A stretch of DNA of 64,000 nt from Odobenus rosmarus divergens. Taxonomy: Eukaryota; Chordata; Mammalia; Carnivora; Odobenidae. Every line of letters starts with the position of its first letter. Positions within the stretch are counted from its first letter, which is position 1. A model generated the notes under the pieces. That model had not been told where the DNA came from, searched no databases, and saw nothing but the letters and a program-made list of their open reading frames with translations. Position numbers and translations under genes: made by a program. Shown one piece after another: positions 1 to 11,797 of the stretch. The stretch is from positions 83,504 through 147,503 of the forward strand of contig NW_004451516.1 of assembly GCF_000321225.1 (NCBI RefSeq), given 5' to 3'.

Positions 1-149
1 CTGGGGGGATGGGTTAGCCTGGTGATGGGTATTAAAGAGGGCATTTCTGCATGGAGCACTGGGTGTTATACGCAAACAATGAATCATGGAACACTACATC
101 CAAAACTAATGATGTAATGTATGGTGATTAACATAACAATAAAAAATTT
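1..149 (+). mobile_element. Young carnivore L1, 3' end (cut by window edge)
   Basis: Extreme 3' UTR of the young L1 family that recurs five more times here (9.2, 11.5, 30.7, 49.2 and 61.9 kb). Shared landmarks are gatgggttagcctggtgatg, ggagcactgggtgttat, gaatcatggaacactacatc and the terminal ttaacataacaataaaaaat. The sense strand runs forward and ends in the A-rich tail. The 5' part lies outside the window, so truncation cannot be judged. Confidence 0.93.
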
Positions 150-210
150 AAATAAAGGAAGAAGAAGAAAGAGGAGGAGAAGAAGGGGGAGAAGAAGAGC
201 AAGAAGCGGG
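150..210 (+). repeat. Purine-only (AAG/AGG)n tract in the L1 tail
   Basis: An almost pure A/G stretch directly follows the L1 terminus and probably grew from its poly-A tail by slippage and A-to-G change. No separate function is visible. Confidence 0.8.
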
Positions 211-1254
211 ATGCATAAGGCTTTTCATAAATAGACACTCAAATATTTGAAAAATTAAATGAGAAAAATATGCTAATTCTAAACCATAATCAAGCAGTTT
301 TTTCTCTTTCTGAGTCTTTTTCGGTATATATGTTTATCTTTCTTCCTTCCCATATGTTCAGCCTAACTAAATGGATATTCCATCAATACATTATAAGTGA
401 ATGCTTAGGATATGTGAGAAAGATAGAGTAAGCTGGGAGCTGGGTTGTAAAACTTACAGAATCCCCATTTTAGGATTTAATTTTCAAGGTGATTTTTAGC
501 TCCTTAATATTATGAAACAACCCAAAACAGTACTAAATGTCAATGGTCAAACCCATGTTTCCATATGGTGTGATCCACAGAATCTCAGAATACAGTTTTA
601 GCAAAAATCATATAGTTAATTTAGTTGAACCTTCAAAACAGTGTATGTCTGTATTCTTCAGAAGTGTTATCTAGAAAAAATATATTATAAACCACTAGGG
701 AGTCTGAATTCTCTATTATAAACCCATAAAGATGAAAAAGAAGGTGAAAGAAGTAATAAACTAGCACAATTATAACTGATGACACTAGGAAGGAATGTGG
801 AGAAAAAAATAAGTTTGGGAAGCTAAAAGTATACTATGAACTGGAGCAAGACAGACATGAGTTAACTGCTTAAAGATTAAAGTCTACAGAGAGATAATAA
901 ATTAAAAATTTAATATCATGGGATACAGATAATGACAGAAAAATTACAGAGCGCAGAACACATGAAAAGCGCCCAAAATCAACTTCAGAGGAAAGACTGG
1001 AGAAAACTTTCCAGATGCAAAGGTTTTCATGGCAGAATGTTCTAGGCAGAAAGAAAACCTTAGTCAACATTTTAAAGTAATTTAATATGACTAGAACACA
1101 TGGTATAAAATGGATTTGAATAAGGTATGAAAAAAGGAAGGTGTGAACTAACTCAAGGAGAGGGTTGATTGCTATGTTAAAGAATGTTACTTTATTTTTT
1201 TGTCAACTTATGGTTGTGACTAAAATTTAAAACAGATGAACAGTGTAATGATAT
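211..1254. other. Unassigned AT-rich DNA
   Basis: I recognise no transposon, RNA gene or convincing coding frame. Open frames here are short and rich in the residues expected from AT-rich noise. Confidence 0.6.
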
Positions 1255-1790
1255 CTGCATTTGAAAAATGGCTTCAAGGTGGAGAATGAATTGGAGTGGG
1301 CAATTCTGGATGCAGGGAGCCAACTTAGACAATGCTCTCAATAACCCAAGTGAGAGAGGGTTTTATGTCCTGGACTGAGGCAGTTGCTATAGTGGGTGGA
1401 AAAATGTGTTCAAGTTCAAAAGATATTTATGGACTAGAATTGGTGAGGATCAGTAATGTTTCTCTGGTGATAAGAAGAGAAATCAAAGATGATGTCTTGG
1501 ACACCTGAGTGGATATCAGCACCTTCTACCTTGTTTGAGAACAAAGGAGGGAGAGCAGGTTGGAGGAGGGATCTAAAAGGATTACCTCTACTTTCCATAT
1601 ACTGAGTGTGAGATGTTTATGTATAACTAAATTGGAAAAACCCAGTAGGAAATTAAGTATGTGTATCTGATATTACAAAGGTATATGTGACCTAACTGGC
1701 CTTAAGACATACATTTGGGAGTCATCAGGCTCTTACTGGAATTTGAAGGCTTGGGAATGGTTTATATTGTCCAGGTGGTGAAGTGTCACT
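1255..1790 (-). mobile_element. Ancient L2 LINE fragment
   Basis: Antisense relic of the L2 reverse-transcriptase region. Landmarks in order are an ataacccaagtgagag segment, a block equivalent to ggatatattttggaggtaga, gactcc-like and aggtttttgg-like remnants, and ttgggagtcatcag near the end. Divergence is high, with many indels, as expected of an element older than the mammalian radiation. No coding capacity remains. Confidence 0.7.
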
Positions 1791-1985
1791 TATATGCCCT
1801 TACTATGGTCCACATTAAGCACATTTAGTTCAGTCCTCAAAACATATGATTTGGTTTTCATAACAATATGAAGTATGTAACTTTATTTTCCCATTCTACA
1901 GAACCTAAGAGGTTCACTAATCTACCCAAGAATACATCGCTAGTAATTATTTGAGGCAGGTAAACCAGGTCAAATTAATTCCACT
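1791..1985 (+). mobile_element. MIR SINE relic
   Basis: Follows the MIR order: cttactatg-type start, cctcaaaacatatgat (the cctcacaacaac block), ttttcccattctacag (the ccattttacagatgagg core), aacctaagaggttcactaat, then the pre-tail with gaggcagg. It abuts the antisense L2 on its left. Confidence 0.8.
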
Positions 1986-2369
1986 TCAATATCCTTTATG
2001 CCACTGTATAGTGTATAGAATGAGAACCCTGAGCAATGCTAATATTTAAAAGGAACAGAAAGTGCAGCTAAAAAAGGAGACAAAGGAAAAAAAAAGGAGA
2101 CAAAGAAGAAAAAGCTAGGGAGTAGGAAGAACATTAAGAAGCATGCCTTCAGAATAGGCAGGGAATGAGAGCTTTACAAAAAGGAATGAATGATCTAGTG
2201 ATACCAACTGCTGGAAATTTGGGTGACATAAGGACTGAAAGTGCCCTTCGGGTATAGGAGCAAGGAGGTATTTGATGACTGACCTTGGCAAGATCATTAA
2301 CAGGGGAGTCTGGTCTCTGTTTCTTTACCTCTTTACTCAACACAGCAGCCTTTTAAAACATTCAATCGA
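1986..2369. other. Unassigned DNA with an A-rich block
   Basis: Includes an imperfect A/G tandem at about 2068-2113, where the phrase aaggagacaaag occurs twice. Nothing else is recognised before the L2 begins. Confidence 0.55.
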
Positions 2370-2812
2370 AATCCTGGAATGGCTCCTCATTTCCCTCAGC
2401 AGGAAAGTCAAGTCCTTACAAAAGTTTAGAAGCCTCCGTGTGATCTAGCCTCTGCTACAGCTGTGTTGTTGACCCTTACTATTCTTCCCTTCCTTCATTC
2501 AGCTCCAATCCTGCTGGCCTTGTGCTTTGAACACCCCAGGCACCCACCTGCTTCCATGTTAAGATTAGTGCCTGGCTGTTGCTCTACCTGGAACATTATT
2601 CCCCCAGGTGTCATCCTTGCTTATTTCAGTAACTCCTTCAAATTATTGTATAAATATCAGTTACTCAATGAGAACTATCTTGAGTATTACAACCTAGTCC
2701 TGTTGCTCCATCCTGGCACTCCTGATTTCCTTTACGAAAACAGTGCTTGGCACAGAGCAGGCACTTAAATATTTGTCCAGTGAACACATAAATAAATAAA
2801 AGGTGGAGGAAA
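2370..2812 (+). mobile_element. Ancient L2 LINE, 3' end
   Basis: Long sense L2 relic. It shows the decayed end of the reverse-transcriptase frame (tggaatggctcctcatttcc, gtcaagtccttacaaaa, gatctagcctctgc), the tgctggccttgtg and tgctctacctggaa blocks, and the 3' terminus cagtgcttggcacagagcag, followed by ATAAATA repeats. An open frame of about 100 codons inside it (2463-2768) is an accident of this pyrimidine-rich relic and is not annotated as a gene. Confidence 0.85.
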
Positions 2813-2839
2813 AATCTAGTTTTATATGAAACATAAGTA

Positions 2840-3090
2840 ATAGTAGTAGTAATAAAGGTAACATTGACTTGGCCACTCTTTTGTGCCAGAAATTTTTATA
2901 AGCATTTAACAATTGTTAAATTATTAAGTATCCATGACAATACCATGAGATATATATTATTATCATCACCATTTTACAGAACAGGCACAGAAACTTTAAG
3001 TAACTTGTTCAAGGACACACAGCTATTAATTAGTGGAGCTAACACTTGAACCTACACAAACTTTAGAACCTAGACATTAGATTACTATTT
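2840..3090 (+). mobile_element. MIR SINE, nearly full length
   Basis: One of the best preserved MIRs in the window. It has tgtgccagaaatttttataagc, the ccattttacagaacaggcac core, taacttgttcaaggacacac, agctattaattagtgg and cacttgaacctac, in canonical order. Confidence 0.92.
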
Positions 3091-4489
3091 TTACCTAATG
3101 AAAATTACTATACAATGGATTTATTCTAAAGAAAAAGAAAAAAAAAATACTCGAGAGCCATTTATACTACACAAAGAGTTAAAACATTGTGAAATGGATT
3201 TCAAACAGAAATAGGCTGTCCAAGTCATATGGAAAAGGCAACGGCCCAGGTCTAAAATGATCACCTGGATACAGCCTACTAAGTTCAAAGTACAATAGTT
3301 GTTTTTTAAAAAGAAATCAAAATAGAATGAAATTTAACATGAGTGAACAGTGTAGAAATCACAATATTCATAGCTTAACATGATGCTACAATAGATTAAA
3401 GAATATGACACTCAAACACTGCATCTTTGGGTGGATTTTCCATTTCTGAAAAAATTTACATGAAGCAATATTTTAAAATAGAGGCGAAAACACATAGCTC
3501 ATGCTGAATATATTAGAATGACTACATTTGGAAAAAATAGTTATAAACCTTGTTCTTTCAAAGTGAAATTAAAACAACTAACTTAGCAAAAAGTGTTTGC
3601 CCTCTGATAATAAAATTTGAGTACTGCTTCTTCACTGGAATCGAAGGTTGATATAAATTACACATGTTTAGAAAATTCAACATTTTACTTATTATCAGTA
3701 AAAATCTGGACACACATTTCAAAGTGTGTTTCAAACATAAAAATTTTCTTTACTTCAATTTGTTTGAAACTAGGGTGGTGTTCAAAAGATTGTCATTACA
3801 AAATATCATACTGCACCAAATTCTAAACCTGCACAAAACAGACAGTAAGTATAAACTTCTCAGATTTTGTGAAGAAAAAAAAGCCAGTTAATCATAGTTG
3901 AGGGGTAAAAAAAAAAAGTATATTTTTGCAACTCTCTGAGATAAACTGCCATTGGTACTCATTAAAAAAAAAAAAAAAGGAATAAGAAGTTAAAAAGAAA
4001 AGGAAGGGAAAAATTAAAGGAAAAAACATTGTCTAGTGATTTAAGGTTCTTTTCATGCTAAAATATTTACTTTTAGTCATAGCAATCTATAGTTTGAAAC
4101 ACCATCAAGTTAAACTCTTTCTCCTTTTTTAAAAAAATATATGATGGGTTATGTATTTCACTGTGTTATTACTGAAATCTAATCCATTCAACAATATGTA
4201 TCATATTCAAAGCAATATACTTTAAAAAGTAAAAATTATAGATTTTCTTACTGAAACTATACTTATTTTCTACTTCCTTCTCTCATATTTTAGGTGTTTA
4301 TTATCAAAGAAATTGATGGATAGTGGTTTTTTCCTTTAATATAAATATATTTTATTCAATATTTGACAAATACTGGGTGTACTCAATTATAAGGCAATGA
4401 ATGTTAAAAATCTATCCTATCATATTCCCAACTAGAAAAGCAAAACATCTTAAAACTAATTTAAATGTATTGACTTGTGTTTTTTGCAG
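3091..4489. other. Unassigned AT-rich DNA
   Basis: Contains A-runs at about 3140, 3908 and 3965 but no recognisable transposon end, RNA gene or protein-like frame. Confidence 0.55.
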
Positions 4490-5189
4490 ACTGCTAGACT
4501 GCTCTCTAAAGTCTGTTCTCCTCTTTCTCTCCTCAATGCACAGAGAGTCTGCATTGCATAGCTTCCTTGGCTGTTAGAAGTTTCCATGGGACATAGTTGT
4601 AAGTGATGTGTGCCATTTCAGGTCTTTGAACTAACATCAATGGGGGGAAATCACAATCACCTTGAAGATGGCAGAGCCACCATTATCCCAGGTTCCCGAA
4701 TAACTATGTGGAATAGTGCTTTTGCTGACTTGTGACAACCACTCTGGACTGCTACATGATAATTAAGTAAAATTTCATATAATCTTCTAAATTTTGGAGG
4801 TTTACTATCACAACAGTTTAACTAAATATGTTAATGATAGACTGAAAGTTCACATGTTTCTTTGACACCAGGGTCATCTTAATCTCCAACTAAAGTGTTC
4901 TAGACAAAAACTTTGAATTCATGTTCTCTGCTTATAATTATTCCTTTCCCCCCTCCCTTCTCCTGTTATCATGGGGCCCTACTCTCTTTTCAAAGGATAA
5001 TATTCCATCGTACATTGGCTCTAGGCTCCATATGTTAATGAGCCTGAAGTGAGAAGATATTGTCATCTTTTGCAGGATTTGGTTTGTGCTATGAGTTTCT
5101 CCTCAGATGGCTGCTGGTCCAAGGAGAATGAGTGGATAAACAGATCTGAACTCAAGCTGAAGTCCAAAGCAGAGCAACCCTAGTGAATG
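4490..5189. other. Moderately complex sequence, possible very old repeat
   Basis: Less AT-biased than its flanks. The phrase cgaataactatgtggaatag followed by a ggactgctacatga segment faintly recalls an ancient mammalian LTR-like repeat, but I cannot assign a family. No coding frame is supported. Confidence 0.3.
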
Positions 5190-5309
5190 AGAAAAATAAA
5201 TGTTTGGTGTCAAATCACTATGCTGTACACCTGAAACTAATGTGACATTGTGTGTCAACTAGACTTCAATTAAAAACAAAAGAAAGAAAAGAAAAATAAA
5301 TGTTTGGTG
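5190..5309 (+). mobile_element. Ultra-short L1 insertion with 20-bp TSDs
   Basis: An 80-bp insert (5210-5289) is flanked by a perfect duplication of agaaaaataaatgtttggtg at 5190-5209 and 5290-5309. The insert reads gctgtacacctgaaactaat and ends cttcaattaaaaa plus an A/G tail, which is the 3' terminus of an L1MA-type element. Nearly all of the L1 was lost by 5' truncation. Confidence 0.9.
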
Positions 5310-6848
5310 ATATCTGCCATTAGGGTATTTATTTTTATGCAGCATAATCCACACTAGCCGATTAATAAACAATCTATAATAGCTCACTGAAAATTTTACC
5401 ACAAGCACAAGTACCAACATTTATAACACTAGGGTTTTTCTTTTTTTATTTGCCTTGGTTGTTTTTTTTTTATAGTTATGAACTTCAAAATCTAACAAAT
5501 GGAATTTCTTTTTTTTAATGGCCTTAAAGAGTTACATTACAATGACATTTTACATTTGCAATCCTGAGATCATAGGCCTGGATATAAAATCTCTGTTAAA
5601 TTTATTTGCCTCCTTTCTAGTTTTTCTGTCAGATGATCTCTCTGTGTATCTCAAACTAGCATTGATTGGAATAGTTCCATGCTAATAATTTTTTACATAA
5701 ATAGGGTGTCTTGTTTCAAAAAATGAAGTATGAGAGATTTTTAAGAACTTAGTCATGATACTTTTTGTAAAGATTTTTTTTAATGGCAGACCTTACTTTG
5801 TCTTTTAAGAAATAAGATATTTCTTTCACAACCCTATGTTCTAGATATTGCACTAAGGGCTGTAATTGAAACATGATAAAAAAATATGTATATACCTTGC
5901 TCTCAAAGATACTTGTAGGCTCAGCAGGCAAATCTCAGGGTGTTCTGAGATATTAGCCTGCTTGGTTTGTGTTTCTTCTTTTTTCCTTCTCTTAACACAC
6001 ACCACTATAAATGGGAAATGTATCAGGATTACAAAAAAAAGATCATCTTAGCCAGAAGCAGGGGACGCTTCTTCAAGTAACATGCACGGCCCACATGCAC
6101 AACCCCTGCCTCCTCCACTCACATTGCCTCCCCACCACTAGATTGCAAAGAGAAAGAAAGTCAAAGCTGGACGTCTCAAAAGAAGAAAGACTAAAACCTT
6201 ACCTTCACACAGTATGCTGGAGCAGCAGAAAGAGCTCAACACGAAATGACTGACTGAATGCCGTGGGTAGGTGACTCCATGGGCGTTCTTAGTAAAACTC
6301 CAGACTGTCAAAGGAACAGAATGCCTCCTGGCTTGAAGGGCAAAGCTACGTGGTCAATAGAGATCTAAGGAGTAACCTATGAGAACAATGGCCAATGACC
6401 AGAGGGGCTGTATCCCCCACTTATTTTGTCTGAAGGATCCAGAGCAGCTCCAAGAAGAAATTAGCTTTACAAAGTCTGTGATGTTTCTTGCATTTTTTAG
6501 TTTGTGCCGGAGCCACATACCTACTACAGAAATCATATCTCAGTTCCTATACATTGACAAGTTTTGTGATAGAGGTCCACAAAAGTGAAATGGAGATTCA
6601 TAAGAAGGGAGCCTTTTCAAGAACAGACTTAGAGAATATACTCTGATCCTGAATTTATATAAATTTCAACTAGGTAATTTGGCTTGATAGCTGTACCCTC
6701 CCCTTCTCTGTCATAAGTCTAAGAAAAGCTTTCTTTGTGAATTCCCAGAACAAGTATGAAGCTATATGGATTCATATATTATCTGTAAAGCCATGCTGTA
6801 CAAACATCTCTTTACTTAATGTAGTTTCTCTTTAAAAAGGATAGGGAA
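5310..6848. other. Unassigned DNA
   Basis: Two parts: an AT-rich stretch to about 6000 with T-runs at 5437 and 5464, then a more balanced stretch (6000-6600) that I do not recognise. Frames of 60-80 codons in the second part lack support as genes. Confidence 0.5.
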
Positions 6849-7041
6849 GGACGCCTGCGTGGCTCAGTTGGTTAAGCGACAGCCTTTGGCTCAGGTCATG
6901 ATCCTGGAGTCCCTGGATCGAGTCCTGCACCAGGCTCCCTGCTCGGCAGGGAGTCTGCTTCTCCCTCTGACCCTAACCCCTCTCATGTGCTCTTTCTCAT
7001 TCTCTCTCTTTCAAATAAATAAATAAAATCTTAAAAAAAAA
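6849..7041 (+). mobile_element. Can-SINE
   Basis: Has a tRNA-Lys-like head with A box tggctcagttg and B box gatcgagtc, both matching pol III consensus, then ctgcttctccctctgaccc, a CT-rich stretch and an aaataaataaataaaatctt tail. Imperfect TSDs aaaaaggatagggaa (6834-6848) and aaaaaggacaggaaa (7040-7054) suggest moderate age. Confidence 0.95.
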
Positions 7042-7084
7042 AAAGGACAGGAAAAGTGCTACTAACCTATGGTTGGTTAACTGA

Positions 7085-7235
7085 TATTTTCCAGGCAATT
7101 TGTTTGCTACTTTGTACATATTATCTCATTTAAACCTTTCTAAGACATTGAGATATGTAACTCCTTATCTCCATTTTACAGATAGAAATAGCATAGTCTT
7201 TTAGGCTTAATTTTTTTTGTCCAAGATGAAAAGAA
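7085..7235 (+). mobile_element. MIR SINE fragment
   Basis: Contains acatattatctcatttaaac, a degraded cctatgagg block and tctccattttacagatag. The 3' part after the core decays into AT-rich sequence. Confidence 0.75.
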
Positions 7236-7784
7236 GACACTCGAACAACAAGTAACACAATTCATTACTATTTCACATAAAATAATGTTTATCTTATTAG
7301 AGCTGTAAAAGATACAAAACAAGGTCTTTTGGTTCAAGTTTTTAAAATTTATTAACATGTTTTATCTCATTTATTTGCCGATTCTCTTTTTTACTTACTT
7401 TACTTGGTTATATTTACAATTCAATTAAATAAACTAGTATTTGAATTCAAGTGGATTAAATTCAGTGGAAAGTGTTGGACACCTGGCAGCCTTTCTTATT
7501 TTTTAAAGCAACATGAGAGTGCAATAAAGAACTTCTAGAAGATATCATCCATAACATCCTTACTACATTTTCCCCTTTTCTTATTTATGGTCCACCTTTG
7601 TCAACATGCACACATATTTTTAATAATATGCATAGAATTTTTTATTTTATTTTTAAACTTGGCTTACTGTAAAAATGTCCCACATTTTAATTTAGCACTT
7701 ACAATTATAAATGCCTGACGGTCTGTTAAAATAGTGTAGCATAATTTACCATACCTACTCATTCCTCATACCCAAATATCATCG
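7236..7784. other. Unassigned AT-rich DNA
   Basis: Nothing recognised. It is rich in TTTA and AATA words. Confidence 0.5.
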
Positions 7785-8025
7785 AGCACTCTACATGCTA
7801 TCTCCTCAATTTCTCCAGAATCCAGACTCTGCCCTCTCCTTCTGCCACCCTAGTCCTTGCCCTCCTAACCTTTGTCCTACACTCCTATAATTGTGTTTAA
7901 CCTGGCTGTCCTGTTTCTAGCCTCATCTATAAATAAGCCAGCCTTCATAGTGCTGGCAAAGTCGTCATTCTTAAAAAAAAAAACAAAAAACATCTCTTAA
8001 GTCATCTCCATATCTAAAACTAGCA
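7785..8025 (+). mobile_element. Ancient L2 LINE fragment (reverse-transcriptase C-terminal region)
   Basis: The segment ctgccaccctagtccttgcc, then cctggctgtcctgtttctagcc and the catctcttaagtcatctcc block follow the L2 region that encodes the conserved LDYCNSLL-type stretch of the CR1/L2 reverse transcriptase. Frameshifts and an A-rich insertion near 7974-7990 break it. The rest of the element is missing. Confidence 0.65.
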
Positions 8026-9225
8026 CCTAGCATAGTGGATACCCTTATTGAGTCCTTATTTGGCCAAAGTGTACCCACTGATCTTCATTACTGACCTTTT
8101 CATCTACCTTCCCCACCCACCTTGAATTACATCTGGTTGCTTAATTTGCAATTTATCACATATGCCATCCAACTAATGCTGCAACTTGAGTCTTTCCCTG
8201 TACTTCAAAAATATTGTTTTTATTTGCTAAATATGGATCACTTGACTTTATTTTTTCATAGGGAAATCAAAATGAAAGATAAATGTCAGTTTTAAAAAAA
8301 TATTAAATAGCACAAATAATCAGAACTATAAAGCAAAATAATCATATAAAATAAAAATAAATTAGGTGTAAAGGGAAACACTAAAGAAGCCGGCAGGAGT
8401 TAAGTGATTTGAGCCCCAGGGCAGCAAGTCTGTAGCTGAAGGATTGATATAAATCCCATATTACCTTGCTAAGAAATACACATTCCTGATACTACTTATC
8501 TAACATTGTAATTAGAAAATATATTAGAAAGAGATGCCCAGCTCTCTCCAAAAGCTTCTACTGGGAAAACTGGCTTCCAACAGGCTCTATTGCATCTCTT
8601 CACATCTAAAGCCCTTCCTTAAATTATGTTCTTAGTGTATTTCCACTAATCTTTGTAGATTTTCTTAAGCATCCCCCCATTGGATGTAGAGTAATAATTC
8701 TTGCCAGTTATTAGATACTCTCCACGGAACTTAAACCAACTTGAACTCAGATCTTATTTATTTGACTATAAAAGTAGCCAACATTTCCCCCCCAAAATAA
8801 AATCTGGTTAACTAGTTCAAATTGGAATCCATTCATATTTTCTTAAACAGAAAAGAATGCAGTATATTTTACAATCCAAACAAACCAATTATATTTATTA
8901 AGCAGGAAAATTCTGCTCTCTAGACAATTATACCTCCTTTCAAAATACCAGAGAAACTTTATCCATCACTTGGCAACATGACCAATGAAGGAGCTTATGC
9001 TAACACAGGTGATTCTATAACTCGGGGGACTCAGTATCTCTTATGTACTCCTCAGCTTCATCAAGGCTTCCTTAACCCTTGGAACCTTACATCACATTAT
9101 GGATGCATGTGTGCATATTCATTCAATAAATGCTTAACCAATTTATAAATTTAACAGGAGGGGACTCAGGGCCTGGGCACAGATGTAGCTGCCATGACTT
9201 CTACACATAGTTCCATGCTTTCTCT
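8026..9225. other. Unassigned DNA
   Basis: No recognised repeat or gene. The start may hold further L2 remnant too decayed to call. The right edge carries one copy of the putative L1 TSD (9216-9225). Confidence 0.5.
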
Positions 9226-9766
9226 CTCTCTTTTTTTTAATTGAACATCTTTTATTTATTTATTTTTTAAATTTTATTTTATTATGTTTGTTAATCACCT
9301 TACATTACATCATTAGTTTTTGATGTAGTGTTCCATGATTCATTGTTTGTGTATAACACCCAGTGCTCCATTCAAAACATGCCCTGCTTAATACCCATCA
9401 CTGGGCTAACCCATCCCCCCAGCCCCCTCCCCTCTAGAACCCTCAGTTTCTTTCTCAGAGTCTGTAGTCTCTCATGGTTCATCTCCCCCTCCGATTTCCC
9501 ACTCTTCTTTTTCCCTTCCTTCTTTTTTTTTTAAACATATAATGTATTATTTGTTTCAGAGTTACAGGTCTGTTATTCATCAGTCTTGCACAATTCACAG
9601 AGCTCACCATAGCACATACCCTCCCAACGTCTATCACCCAGCCACCCCATCCCTCCCACCCCCCCCACTCCAGCAACCCTCTGTTTGTTTCCTGAGATTA
9701 AGAATTCCTCATATCAGTGAGATCATATGATACTTGTCTTTCTCTGATTGACTTATTTCAGTTCTG
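9226..9766 (-). mobile_element. Young carnivore L1, 5'-truncated, longest copy here
   Basis: Antisense 3' UTR of the young L1 family. From the L1 5' side (right) it carries gaaataagtcaatcagagaa, the segment ending in cctgtaactctgaaac, an internal A-run (T-run at 9522-9534), and the additional 3' segment ending near 9240. A short candidate TSD tgctttctct lies at 9216-9225 and 9767-9776. A four-run G motif lies on the L1 sense strand (9410-9432). Confidence 0.93.
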
Positions 9767-9776
9767 TGCTTTCTCT

Positions 9777-11445
9777 TGACAATTGTGGAGTTTGCTTGTG
9801 GTTGTTCCTAAAGTTTATCTCTGTATCAGTTGAGTTGCTGTTTTTTGGGAGGGACCTAGATATTTTCTCCCCAAATCCCCCTTACCTCAGCTGAGATCCT
9901 TCTCTCCTCATTTCATCTGAGGCAGTGCTTCAAAGGAAAATGATTTCTTGGGACAATTTTTTAGGTTGGAATATAAAAGGAAAGAAATAGGCACATATCT
10001 AAATGTAGACCTGCTCTCTGTCTAACCAGACTTTGTTGTCCTCGAATAATGGAGAAATCCTAATCATGGTCCTTCATTTTAAAAATTTAAAACATAACTG
10101 TTTAGAGAATAATTTTATATTTGCACTTAAATTTGATACCATGAGGGATTATGGTAGGAAAATAACACTTAAAGTTCTAGTTTACTTTCCCATCTGTGTC
10201 AACCAATCCACTGATTTAAAGTAATTTTATTTAAATCCTGGACAGTGAAAGTAAAGGAAAAAAAAAAGCTTTCTAGTTGATTTGGAAACTTCTATAGGGA
10301 AAATATCATGGTTGTTTTCCTCAAATGGTTAAATTGGCATTAAAAGACATTTAAAACTAAGTTATACTGTTCACACCACCCTTCTTCATAGCTGCAGTTT
10401 TTTATGTGCCACCTTTTCTCTAAGTAGTACCACATGTTTTATAGACTGTAAGTTACTAATCAAAAGGGTAACTATGCTTGAAATGTGAATATATTTCACT
10501 TATCTTAAAGGTAAGTGCTATTTTGAGTTTTCTGCACTTTCAGATTTTTTCACCTCTAAAAAGTAAGTTGTTTCCTTCTGGATATAATAAACTGCCAACA
10601 ACCTAAATGTATTTTTTAAGTTGGTAGCTGAATAGAAAAGAGAGAGAGAGAGAGATTGCTTTATGAGATCAGACCTTTGGTCTTTCTGTGTCAAAATCTT
10701 AACTCTGGGGGAAAAACATCTTACTTCTGGCAGTGGCCATTATCTGATGACTTGCAAGGTGAGTGGAATATACTTTTTTTGAATTTTGATGACTTCGGAG
10801 TATTCTACGTGGAAATACATTTTTTGATAAATGTTTGCGGAAATATGCTAATAAAAACCTATGTGAGCATGATAGCAATCAATCATATAATCCATTGGAA
10901 CATAGATTTTTAAAAAATAATAACAAAGTGGATTTTGGCACCATAAGAATAAAGAAGTCAAGTAATTGCCTGAATTTTTATTTTCATCCAGCTTTTCAAG
11001 CAGATAGGAGATCTGACCACTCCTTTTAAAGTATAGCACATATGGAAAACCTCGAAAAGGCAGCCCCAGTGAAGAAAGATATTCAGCATAATTAATCAAA
11101 TCAGTCTTTTCAACTCATGTACCCTTCTTTTCTCCCAAGATTTCAACTGTGTTTTTCTATTCCTGATGTTGAACTCCTTTATGAACAGAAACCGGAGCTT
11201 TCCCTGATTAGGTCCCAGCCCTCCAGTCATCCTCCACTAGTGAGGCTGGGGGCTTCATCTGTATGTCTGAGATTTATAGGCAGAAGCTGCCCTCCAATTT
11301 CTTTTACCTCTGTTCTTCATTTCTACTGAGTAGTATTGTCACTGAGATTAAAAAAAGACAAAGTAGGCATTCTTTCCTTCCCTACTACTTCTTTTCCTCT
11401 TTTTAAAATTATTTCAATTAGAGCTGTGTGTACATGCGTGTATAT
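9777..11445. other. Unassigned DNA, includes a short (AG)n
   Basis: No recognised transposon. A short (AG)8 tract is at 10639-10654. The segment 11100-11330 is more balanced in composition, but its open frame of 70 codons resembles nothing I know. Confidence 0.5.
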
Positions 11446-11797
11446 AAAGATATGCGTTGTGAATTGTGTAAGACTGTTGAATCACAGACCTGTACCTCTG
11501 AAACAAATAATACATTATATGTTAAAAAAAAAAAAAAAAGATAGTAGGAAGGGAAAAATGAAGGGGGGGAATCGGAGGGGGAGAAAAACCATGACAGACT
11601 ATGGACTCTGAGAAAAAAACTGCGGGTTCTAGGGAGCACTGGGTGTTATGCACAAACAATGAATCATGGAACACTACATCAAAAACTAATGATGTAATGT
11701 ATGGTGATTAACATAACAATAAAAAATTTAAAAAAAACTAATGATGTAATGTATGGTGATTAAAATAACATAATAAAATTAAATTTAAAAAAGATAT
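11446..11797 (+). mobile_element. Young carnivore L1 3' end, rearranged
   Basis: Sense copy beginning cgttgtgaattgtgtaagac, with the internal A17 run (11524-11540) followed by the extra 3' segment. Against the other copies about 75 bp are missing after gggttctag (near 11631), and the terminal 50 bp (from actaatgatgtaatgtatgg) occur twice in tandem (about 11684-11729 and 11737-11786). Possible 8-bp TSDs aaagatat lie at 11446-11453 and 11790-11797. Confidence 0.92.

Noticed and set aside
6849..7041. tRNA genes suggested by A and B boxes in the SINEs
   Set aside because: The boxes belong to tRNA-derived SINE heads followed by CT-rich and AAATAAA tails. No cloverleaf tRNA of normal length stands alone.
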